The translations under genes and the position numbers were made by a program. The notes under the pieces are model-generated. The model did no database searches. It was not told the DNA's origin and saw nothing but the letters and a program-made list of their open reading frames with translations. A stretch of DNA of 64,000 nucleotides from Streptomyces roseifaciens (GTDB taxonomy: Bacteria; Actinomycetota; Actinomycetes; Streptomycetales; Streptomycetaceae), in NCBI RefSeq assembly GCF_001445655.1, contig NZ_LNBE01000003.1, positions 248,001-312,000 of the forward strand. Reading direction: 5' to 3'. Below, in pieces: positions 1-9,100 of the stretch. Each line of letters starts with the position of its first letter. Position 1 is the first letter of the stretch.

Positions 1-1
1 C

Positions 2-340
2 TCCCCGGTGCCCCTCGGCGACCAGATCGCCGCCTCCGCACGCGGCGCCATAGCGGACGCCACCGTACGCCCGGGCGAACGCCTCCCCGCCGCCCGCGCC
101 CTCGCCGACTCCCTCGGCGTCAACGTCCACACCGTCCTGCGCGGCTACCAGCAGCTGCGCGAGGAGGGCCTCATCGAACTCCGGCGGGGCCGCGGCGCGG
201 TCGTCACGGCCGACCCCGCCGCCCCCGGCCGCGCCCGCCTGACCGACGTCGTCCGCACCCTCATCGCGGACGCCCGCGCCCTGGGCCTGACGGACGAGGA
301 GATCGTCGACACCGTGCGGGGCGGGCTGGCGGCGCGGTAG
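2..340 (+). CDS. GntR-family regulator, YtrA-like (5' end outside window)
   Basis: Short winged-helix transcription factor of the YtrA subgroup. The frame is already open at the window edge, and the first residues (SPVPLGDQIA) match the segment that normally follows about ten residues of N-terminus, so the true start lies just upstream. The GntR helix-turn-helix is clear: GERLPAARALADSLGVN, then HTVLRGYQQLREEGLIELRRGRG. The rest is a short helical tail (LIADARALGLTDEEIVDTVRGGL) with no large effector domain, typical of YtrA proteins, which usually sit beside an ABC transporter or membrane-protein gene they control. That partner would be upstream and is not visible. Family call is firm; target unknown. 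Confidence 0.85.
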   Translation, partial: SPVPLGDQIAASARGAIADATVRPGERLPAARALADSLGVNVHTVLRGYQQLREEGLIELRRGRGAVVTADPAAPGRARLTDVVRTLIADARALGLTDEEIVDTVRGGLAAR

Positions 341-469
341 GCCCGCCCGGGCGCGCGGCCGACGGGCGCGCGCCCGCGGAGGGATCCCCCACCCGCAGCC
401 CGCGATCCGCCCCCTGCCATGATCGAACACAGGGCGGCCGGGGGTGCCGCCGCAGGGGGAGGTCGCCTC

Positions 470-1366
470 ATGGGCGCTCGGGTCAGTTCCTTCGCCGACG
501 ACGCCGCGCGGGCGCGGATACTCGGTGCCTACGACGCGGCCATGGCCTTCTGGCCGGAGCCGCGGGGCCGGCAGGACGTCGCGACGTCCTTCGGGAGCAC
601 CCGCGTCCACACCTACGGCGGCGGCCCGGGCACGCCGGTCGTCCTGCTGCACGGCCAGAGCGCGACCCCCGCCGAATGGGCGCCGCACGTGGCCGCGCTC
701 GGCGAGGGCCGCCCCGTGCTGGCCGTCGACCGGGTCGGCGAGCCGGGGTACAGCACGCAGAGCGCCCCCATCGCCACGGCGGAGGAGACCGCGAGCTGGC
801 TGGAAGAGGTCCTTGCGGGCCTCGGCCTGGAGCGGGCGCACCTGGTCGGTCACTCGTACGGCGGCTGGGTCGCCCTCAATCACGCGGCCCGCAAGCCCGC
901 CCGCGTGGCCTCGGTCGCCGCCTACGATCCGCCCCGCGCCCTGGCCCCGCTGCGGGCGGGCTTCGTCCTGGGCGCCGTCGCCTCGATGCTGAGCGGTTCG
1001 GAGAAGTTCCAGCGCCGCTGGTTCACCGCGCTCATCGGTGACACGGGTGCGGACCCCGAGGAGGCCGAGGCGCAGACGCACCTGTCGCTGGAGGCCATGC
1101 GCGGCTTCCGCGTACGCCTGCTGCCGCCGCAGCGCATGAGCGACGAGGAATTGCGCTCCGTGACCGCCCCCGCCCTGATCCTGCTCGGCGGGGCGGACCG
1201 GGTCATGGACTCGGAGCGTGCCCGGGAGCGGGCGGGCCGCCTGATCCCGGACGTGCGGGCGGAGATCGTGCCCGGTGCCGGGCACGGCATTCCGGTGAAG
1301 GCGCTGAACAGGCGCGTGCCGGAGTTCTGGCGCGAGGTGGAGGCCGCGCCGGGCGGGCAGGCGTGA
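470..1366 (+). CDS. Alpha/beta-fold hydrolase
   Basis: 298-residue soluble serine hydrolase. The start at 470 is preceded by a GGGGAGG ribosome site; an in-frame ATG at 419 has none. Core features in order: a HGQSATPAEWAPH oxyanion-loop segment, nucleophile elbow GHSYGG, acid strand ILLGGADRVMDS, and the terminal catalytic His in GAGHGIP. These complete the Ser-Asp-His triad. No signal peptide, so cytoplasmic. Substrate cannot be inferred: the family includes esterases, epoxide hydrolases and haloperoxidase-like enzymes. It lies between the GntR gene and acnA with no operon link to either. Confidence 0.85.
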   Translation: MGARVSSFADDAARARILGAYDAAMAFWPEPRGRQDVATSFGSTRVHTYGGGPGTPVVLLHGQSATPAEWAPHVAALGEGRPVLAVDRVGEPGYSTQSAPIATAEETASWLEEVLAGLGLERAHLVGHSYGGWVALNHAARKPARVASVAAYDPPRALAPLRAGFVLGAVASMLSGSEKFQRRWFTALIGDTGADPEEAEAQTHLSLEAMRGFRVRLLPPQRMSDEELRSVTAPALILLGGADRVMDSERARERAGRLIPDVRAEIVPGAGHGIPVKALNRRVPEFWREVEAAPGGQA

Positions 1367-1408
1367 GGAGGCGGGCACCGGCCGCGGAGGGTGCGGGCCC
1401 GCCAGGAC

Positions 1409-1437
1409 ATGACCGTTCCCCGGCGATGTACTAGAGT
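1409..1437 (+). promoter_or_regulatory. Candidate acnA promoter
   Basis: A weak -35 (ATGACC, 1409-1414) is followed after exactly 17 bases by TAGAGT (1432-1437), a fair vegetative-type -10. The next bases are the palindrome at 1438-1455, so a bound protein would block the start point. The -35 is poor, so this is a candidate only. Confidence 0.4.
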
Positions 1438-1455
1438 TATCTCGACATCGAGATA
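1438..1455. promoter_or_regulatory. Perfect palindromic operator candidate in the acnA leader
   Basis: TATCTCGA-CA-TCGAGATA: 8-base arms, perfectly complementary, 2-base spacer. It lies directly downstream of the proposed -10 and about 130 bases before the acnA start. Size and symmetry suit a TetR- or MarR-type dimer. I do not recognise the cognate regulator and none is encoded next to it. Confidence 0.6.
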
Positions 1456-1486
1456 TCTGCCGAGAGGCGTACCGCTGTCGCGCCAG

Positions 1487-4299
<2,813 letters not shown>

Positions 4300-4328
4300 G
4301 CGGTTCCGGCGCCACAGCCGAGCGGTTC

Positions 4329-4363
4329 AGGGCCGCACCCCGTCTCGTACGGGGTGCGGCCCT
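4329..4363 (+). terminator. acnA terminator hairpin
   Basis: Perfect 15-bp stem (4329-4343 with 4349-4363), loop CTCGT, 29 bases after the acnA stop. No U tract follows, as is usual in Streptomyces. It separates acnA from the peptide genes. Confidence 0.85.
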
Positions 4364-4557
4364 GCCGCGTTCCGGGGCCCGCAACTCGCGTGCGCCCTCG
4401 GCCCGGTACGCGCGTTCGGCCCCCGCACTCTCACGGGGCAAACCCTAACTCGACCGGGTGATAGGGGTGTTGGCGAAGTGTCGGACATTCCGCTCCTGGT
4501 TAACCTCCCGCGGGGATCGACGCCGGGCCGATGTCGTCCCCTAGGGAGGGAACAACC

Positions 4558-4827
4558 ATGGGATCCGCCGTCACTTTCGGGGAGCTCGAACGCCTTTCGG
4601 GCGAGGAGCTCCCCCCGCGGCTCGTACTGTCGAGCGTGTTGTCGGCGGGGACCGACCAGCCGGTCTACCCGGCGATGGTGAAGACCGACCACGGCACGAC
4701 GGTCGCCTACGCCTGCCAGTACCGGCAGAACGCGGGAAGTCCTCCGCTCCTCGTCTTCCTGGGACTCGCCTCCCAGGACCCCGGCTATACGACGACGTGC
4801 ATTCCCGCGGCCATCTCCACCCGTTGA
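4558..4827 (+). CDS. RiPP-like precursor peptide A
   Basis: 89-residue peptide; ATG at 4558 with GGGAGGG eight bases upstream. No Sec signal. The first 21 residues have the feel of a RiPP leader (F7, ELE 9-11, GE 15-16, LP 18-19, R21: FGELERLSGEELPPR), and all of these positions recur at the same places in the next gene. The last 46 residues begin DHGTT (44-48), hold Cys53 and Cys81, and end CIPAAISTR. This block aligns without gaps to the C-terminus of the neighbouring peptide, about 20 of 46 positions identical. Only two Cys are present, so a multi-ring lanthipeptide is not obvious. The class is unknown to me; precursor status is inferred from leader-core layout, tandem duplication and the adjacent protease. 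Confidence 0.65.
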   Translation: MGSAVTFGELERLSGEELPPRLVLSSVLSAGTDQPVYPAMVKTDHGTTVAYACQYRQNAGSPPLLVFLGLASQDPGYTTTCIPAAISTR

Positions 4828-4866
4828 GCACTGATCCGCAATCCGTAATCAGAGAAGGGGAATGGA

Positions 4867-5211
4867 ATGGACAACGCCATCAGCTTCGAGGAACTCGAGG
4901 GCGTCGCGGGCGAGCTCCTGCCCGAGCGCACGGTCATGGGCATCGTGGCCGCCCCGCTCGCGTACGGCCCCGCCGGGGACGGCGACGGCGGTGCCGGCGC
5001 CGGTGCCGGCAGCTCCAGCAGCAGCGCCGCGACGGCCTCGGGCGGCGGCGTCTACGCTCCGCCGGCCTCCGACCACGGCACGACCATGCTGTCGGCCTGC
5101 CAGTCCGTGGACCGGCAGCAGCCGGCCGGCCTGCTGAGCTCGCTCAGCCTGCACTCGCAGAACCCGGCCACCGGTCTCCACTGCGTCCCGGCAGCCGTCT
5201 CCAGCCACTGA
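4867..5211 (+). CDS. RiPP-like precursor peptide B
   Basis: 114 residues; ATG at 4867 with GAAGGGG upstream, 39 bases after peptide A. Leader-like start FEELEGVAGELLPER matches peptide A position for position (F7, ELE, GE, LP, R21). The C-terminal 46 residues begin DHGTT (69-73), hold Cys78 and Cys106 (28 apart, exactly as in A) and end CVPAAVSSH. Between them is an extra stretch of about 25 residues rich in Gly, Ala and Ser (roughly 36-62) that A lacks, so both ends are conserved while the linker has grown. Likely co-transcribed with A and the M50 protease. Could instead be a small secreted structural peptide, but there is no signal sequence. Confidence 0.65.
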   Translation: MDNAISFEELEGVAGELLPERTVMGIVAAPLAYGPAGDGDGGAGAGAGSSSSSAATASGGGVYAPPASDHGTTMLSACQSVDRQQPAGLLSSLSLHSQNPATGLHCVPAAVSSH

Positions 5212-5296
5212 CATACGGCCCGTACGCACCAGGGGAAGGGCCGGCCGGAAGCGTCCGGTCCTTCCCCGCCCTCTGTCCCCTTACGGAGAGCGCAGA

Positions 5297-6541
5297 ATGA
5301 CACTGCCCGCGCTGGTGGCCGGTACGGAACTGGTCGGCGAGTTCGAGGACTCCGGCTACCGCGAGCCGCCGCACCTGGTCTGCCGCCCCGACGGGCAGAT
5401 CGTCCGGCTCCCCCCTCTGCTGTACCAGGTCGCGCGGGCGCTGGACGGCCGGCCCGTCGCGCTGGTGGCCGAGCAGCTCAGCCGGGAGACGGGGCGGCAG
5501 TTCACCGCGGAACACGTCGTCTACGTCATCGACAAGAAGCTCGCCCCGCTCGGCATCACGACCTACAGCGACGGCTCGCCGCCCCCGCCCGCGCAGAAGA
5601 GCGACCCGTTCCTCGCCTTCCGGTTCCGCCTGGCGGTCCTGCCGGAGCGCGCCACGTGGTTCCTGGCCGGGCTGTTCGCCTGGCTGTTCCGGCCGCTGCT
5701 GGTCCTGCTCGCCCTGGGCGCCTTCGCCTTCGGCGAGGTCTGGCTGTGGATGACCCAGGACACGGGTGCCGCGCTGCAGTCCGTGCTCTCCTCCCCGGCC
5801 GACGTCCTCCTCGTCGTCCTCCTGGCCGTCGCCTCCTGTGTGTTCCACGAGATGGGCCACGGGGCGGCCTGCCGCTACGGCGGCGTGCGGCCCGGTGCGA
5901 TGGGCTGCGGCATCTATCTGGTGTGGCCCGCCTTCTACACCGACATCACCAGTTCGTACCGGCTCGGCCGGGCCGGGCGCATCCGCGCGGACCTGGGCGG
6001 CGTCTACTTCAACGCCCTGTTCGTGCTGGGCCTGCTGGGGCTGTACGAGGTGACCGGGAGCCCGCTCCTGCTGGTGGCGATCTTCTCCGTGCACGTGGAG
6101 ATGGTCCAGCAGCTGCTGCCGACGCTGCGGTTCGACGGCTACTACATCGTGGCCGATCTCGTCGGGATCCCCGACCTGTTCAAGTACATCGCACCGATCC
6201 TGAAGCGGGTCGTCCTCCGCCGCCCGGAGGACGAGCGCCTGAAGGCGCTGAAGCGGTGGCCGCAGATCGTGGTCGCGGCGTGGGTCCTGTTCCTGGTGCC
6301 CGCCCTCACGCTGCAGCTGGCCATGGTGCTGGCCAACCTGCCGCAGCTGCTCCGTACGGACTGGCAGACGATCACGCTGCTGGCCGGGCACGTGGGAGCC
6401 GACGGCTTCCCGGTGCTGGGCCTGATCGCGGCAGCCGTGCAGGTCGTCCTGCTCACGCTGCCGGTGGCAGGCCTGACGCTGGTGCTGTGGAGGCCGGTGC
6501 GGTCGCTCTTCCGGCTGGCCCTCGGGGCGCTGCGGGGCTGA
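5297..6541 (+). CDS. Membrane M50-type zinc peptidase with PqqD/RRE-like N-terminus
   Basis: 414-residue integral membrane protein; GGAG precedes the ATG. Residues about 22-90 (HLVCRPDGQIVRLPPLLYQV... VIDKKLAPLGI) look like the PqqD-type winged helix that recognises RiPP leaders. Hydrophobic segments follow at about 120-145 and 168-183. The zinc site is FHEMGH (H184, E185, H188), with the expected distal Asp in LRFDGYYIVADL (D280). More membrane helices fill the C-terminus. Site-2-protease relatives with this layout occur in RiPP clusters as leader peptidases or maturation factors. Its position straight after two leader-bearing peptides supports that role. No modifying enzyme or exporter is adjacent. 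Confidence 0.75.
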   Translation: MTLPALVAGTELVGEFEDSGYREPPHLVCRPDGQIVRLPPLLYQVARALDGRPVALVAEQLSRETGRQFTAEHVVYVIDKKLAPLGITTYSDGSPPPPAQKSDPFLAFRFRLAVLPERATWFLAGLFAWLFRPLLVLLALGAFAFGEVWLWMTQDTGAALQSVLSSPADVLLVVLLAVASCVFHEMGHGAACRYGGVRPGAMGCGIYLVWPAFYTDITSSYRLGRAGRIRADLGGVYFNALFVLGLLGLYEVTGSPLLLVAIFSVHVEMVQQLLPTLRFDGYYIVADLVGIPDLFKYIAPILKRVVLRRPEDERLKALKRWPQIVVAAWVLFLVPALTLQLAMVLANLPQLLRTDWQTITLLAGHVGADGFPVLGLIAAAVQVVLLTLPVAGLTLVLWRPVRSLFRLALGALRG

Positions 6542-6606
6542 AGCGCATGCGGGGGCCCGGGGTTGATCACCTAGGATCGAGAGGATTCGAACTCCTGGGG
6601 GAATGT

Positions 6607-7803
6607 GTGACCTTGAGACTCCGCTCCGTCGTGGCGGCGGCCGCGGCCGCCCTCGCCATCGGCCTCGCCGTCCCGCCGGGCGCGGCAGTGGCCGCGGACA
6701 GTGCCCCCGCGGGCACCGCTCCCGCAGCCGCCGCCCCCGCCGGGCTGGACGCCGAGGCCCTGCAGGCGGCCCTGGACAAGCTGACCGCGGCCGGTGCGCC
6801 CGCGGCCCTCGCCGAGGTGCGGGTCGGGGACCGGAGCTGGTCCGGTGCCAGCGGGGTGCGGGACGTACGGACCAAGCAGTCCGCCCGCCCCGGCGACCGC
6901 TACCGCGTAGCCAGCGTGACCAAGTCGATGGTCGCGACCGTCGTCATGCAACTCGCCGACGAGGGCCGGCTGAAGCTCGACGACCCGGTCTCGAAGCACC
7001 TGCCGGGCGTGCTCCCCTACAAGGAGCCCATCACGCTGCGGCAGTTGCTCAACCACACCAGCGGCATCCCGGACTACCTCGACGACCTGTACCCGACCGG
7101 CTCGCTCGAGGAGCACCGGAAGAACCGGTTCCGGTACTTCGCTCCGCAGACCGTGATCAGGAACGCGGTCAAGAAGCCGCTCGCGGACCCGGCGAGCCCG
7201 GACCTGCCCTACTCCAACACCAACTACGCACTGCTCGGCCTGGTGGTGGAGAAGGTCACCGGCAAGTCGCTCGGCACCGAACTGACGCGCCGGGTGTTCC
7301 GGCCCGCCGGAATGCGCGACACCTCGTACCCGACCGTGAACCCGTTCCTGAGTGGGCCGCACGTGCACGGATACATCAAGCCGGAGAGCGGGCCGCTCTT
7401 CGACGCCACGGACTACACCCCGTCGGTGTGGGGCGCCGCGGCCGCCGTCGTGTCGACCAGCGCCGACCTCAACCGGTTCTTCCGCGCACTGTCCGACGGC
7501 ACGCTGCTCTCCCCGGCCGGGCTGGCCGAGATGCGCAAGCAGGACGGCAAGTACCCGTACTACACGCAGGGCCTGATGCCCGGCGGCGACCTGTGTCCCG
7601 CCAAGCCCGGCGAGCTGCTGTGGGGCAACCGGGGCAACGGCTTCGGCTACCGGTCCATGACCTTCAGCTCCCCGGACGGCCGTCGTCAGGTGAGCTTCGG
7701 CTGGACGGTGAGCGTGCCGGGCGTGAGCGGTCCGCCGGCCGTGGAGAAGGCCTGGCAGGAGTTCCTGCTCGCCGCCCTCGGCGCCACGTGCGGCCGCGGC
7801 TGA
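6607..7803 (+). CDS. Secreted serine hydrolase (class C beta-lactamase / D-Ala-D-Ala carboxypeptidase type)
   Basis: 398 residues from a GTG with GGGG just upstream. Signal peptide of about 30 residues (RLRSVVAAAAAALAIGLAVPPGAAVAA), then an Ala/Pro linker. Serine-hydrolase signatures: SVTK (S103, K106) as the nucleophile motif, YSNTNY as the YxN motif, LLNHTSGIPDYL between them, and WGNRGNGFGY near the C-terminus in place of the usual HxG. Predicted extracellular; acts on D-amino-acid peptides or esters, substrate not determinable. It starts 65 bases after the M50 gene, so co-transcription is possible, but a functional link is unproven. Confidence 0.85.
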   Translation: MTLRLRSVVAAAAAALAIGLAVPPGAAVAADSAPAGTAPAAAAPAGLDAEALQAALDKLTAAGAPAALAEVRVGDRSWSGASGVRDVRTKQSARPGDRYRVASVTKSMVATVVMQLADEGRLKLDDPVSKHLPGVLPYKEPITLRQLLNHTSGIPDYLDDLYPTGSLEEHRKNRFRYFAPQTVIRNAVKKPLADPASPDLPYSNTNYALLGLVVEKVTGKSLGTELTRRVFRPAGMRDTSYPTVNPFLSGPHVHGYIKPESGPLFDATDYTPSVWGAAAAVVSTSADLNRFFRALSDGTLLSPAGLAEMRKQDGKYPYYTQGLMPGGDLCPAKPGELLWGNRGNGFGYRSMTFSSPDGRRQVSFGWTVSVPGVSGPPAVEKAWQEFLLAALGATCGRG

Positions 7804-7830
7804 GAGACGGGCTGAGAGACGGGCTGAGAA

Positions 7831-7860
7831 AAGGGCCGCACCCCGGTGGGTGCGGCCCTT
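7831..7860. terminator. Terminator between convergent genes
   Basis: Perfect 13-bp stem (7831-7843 with 7848-7860), loop CGGT, 27 bases after the serine hydrolase stop; can also serve the leftward FG-GAP gene. It is preceded by a small direct repeat of CTGAGAGACGGG-type units (7800-7828). Confidence 0.8.
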
Positions 7861-7925
7861 CGCGTCACATCACGTCGCGGCGGATCGGTACGTCCCAGTA
7901 CGTCTCAGTACGTCATCCCGTCACG

Positions 7926-8981
7926 TCAGTACATCATGCGGAACTGGTTCCAGCCCGAGTTGCCGATCTTCACCTTGTAGTCGTACGGCTGGGCGGCCTT
8001 GCCCGTGCCCCTGTACAGCCACAGGGCGCCGTCCTTGTCGCGCGCGACGAGGTCGGACTTGCCGTCCAGGTCGACGTCGCCGGTGCCGACCAGCTTGTTG
8101 AACTGGTTCCAGCCGCCGCCGATGCGCTGCTTGTAGTCGAACGGCTTGGTGTAGTCGCCGGTGCCCTTGTAGAGCCACAGCACACCGTCCTTGTCGCGGG
8201 CGACGATGTCGGCCTTGCCGTCACCGGTCAGGTCGCCGCGGCCGGCGATCTCAGTGAACTGACCCCAGCCCGGTCCGACCTTCTTGCGGCCGGTCAGCGT
8301 GCCGTCCGGGTAGGCGAGGTAGAGCCACAGGACGCCCTCGCGGTCGCGGACGAGGATGTCCGACTCCTTGCCCCCGCCCAGGTTGCCGGGCGACATGAAC
8401 TGGTCGTACTGGCCCCAGTCGTCCGCCACGATGCTCGCACTCCGGCCCGCGGGGGCGAAGATGATGTTCTGGTCGTTGTCGCGGACGTACAGTCCGTCGG
8501 CGATGCCGTCCCGGTCGTGGTCGACGCGGGCCGCGGCGTTGATCGCGTTCCAGCCGTTGGTGACGTACTCCTTGGGCGTGATGCCGCCCTTGCCGTCGGG
8601 CCAGTAGAAGTACAGGTCGTCGTTGTTGACGGCGCTCAGCGGGAGGAAGGGGGCCTCCGCGGAGGGGCCGTCGGCCTTGACGCCCTTGCGCGGGGCCGCG
8701 AGCCCCGGAGCGGGGGCGGCCGAGGGGGCCTTGGGGGCGAGGGGGCCGGACTTCGGGTAGTCGCCGGACTTCGCCTCGCCGCGCAGCGCCTCGGAGCGGT
8801 GCTTGAACGAGGTGGCCGCGGGCAGCTTCGCCGCGCGCTCGGCCGCGGTGCCGGCGGGCGACGTCCTGGGGCCGTCGGCCAGGGCGGTGCCGGCGGTGGT
8901 GCCGACCAGGGCGGCGGCTATCGCGGCGGTGGCGACGCGCTGCACCGCGCGGGAGCGCGGGCGGCCGGGAAGGTGAGCCAC
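7926..8981 (-). CDS. Secreted FG-GAP/VCBS repeat protein
   Basis: 351 residues; GTG at 8981 with TTGGAG upstream. N-terminal signal peptide (RAVQRVATAAIAAALVGTTAGTALA). After a low-complexity linker come about five repeats built on a Ca-binding-like loop and a tryptophan turn: LTGDGKADIVARDKDGVLWLYKGTG and LDGKSDLVARDKDGALWLYRGTG are the clearest, each followed by GGGWNQFNKLVGTGD-type segments. This is a beta-propeller of the FG-GAP class, usually a binding or structural module; no catalytic domain is present. Its repeats are of a different subtype from those in the island at 18-24 kb. Function unknown; extracellular. Confidence 0.8.
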   Translation of the reverse strand: MAHLPGRPRSRAVQRVATAAIAAALVGTTAGTALADGPRTSPAGTAAERAAKLPAATSFKHRSEALRGEAKSGDYPKSGPLAPKAPSAAPAPGLAAPRKGVKADGPSAEAPFLPLSAVNNDDLYFYWPDGKGGITPKEYVTNGWNAINAAARVDHDRDGIADGLYVRDNDQNIIFAPAGRSASIVADDWGQYDQFMSPGNLGGGKESDILVRDREGVLWLYLAYPDGTLTGRKKVGPGWGQFTEIAGRGDLTGDGKADIVARDKDGVLWLYKGTGDYTKPFDYKQRIGGGWNQFNKLVGTGDVDLDGKSDLVARDKDGALWLYRGTGKAAQPYDYKVKIGNSGWNQFRMMY

Positions 8982-9010
8982 GTGGGTTCTCCAAGAGGGT
9001 CTCAGCGAAG

Positions 9011-9053
9011 AGTGGCGTGCCCCTGTCAGGGGCCCTGACAGGGGCACGCCACT
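9011..9053. repeat. 43-base perfect palindrome in the FG-GAP gene leader
   Basis: Arms 9011-9031 and 9033-9053 are exact reverse complements (21 bp) around one central base. It lies only 29 bases upstream of the FG-GAP start and 47 bases beyond the GH92 stop. Likely a terminator for the leftward GH92 transcript; if the promoter at 9064-9092 is real, it would fall inside the next gene's 5' leader. Confidence 0.8.
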
Positions 9054-9063
9054 GGATCCACGT

Positions 9064-9092
9064 GATCGTTTCACACTCTCTTTACATGTCAA
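9064..9092 (-). promoter_or_regulatory. Candidate promoter for the FG-GAP gene
   Basis: On the minus strand a consensus TTGACA (9092-9087) begins nine bases past the GH92 stop, with an AACGAT/ACGATC-like -10 about 16-17 bases on. Only the -35 is convincing. A transcript would run through the 43-base palindrome. Confidence 0.35.
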
Positions 9093-9100
9093 CGGCGCAG

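Noticed and set aside
6576..6597. tRNA T-arm-like GAGTTCGAATCCTC on the minus strand
   Set aside because: The T-stem has a mismatch, and no acceptor, D or anticodon arms can be drawn; the region upstream on that strand is coding for the serine hydrolase.
7800..7828. Triple CTGAGAGACGGG direct repeat as an attachment site
   Set aside because: Too short, and no mobile gene or second copy found; noted only as a local repeat.
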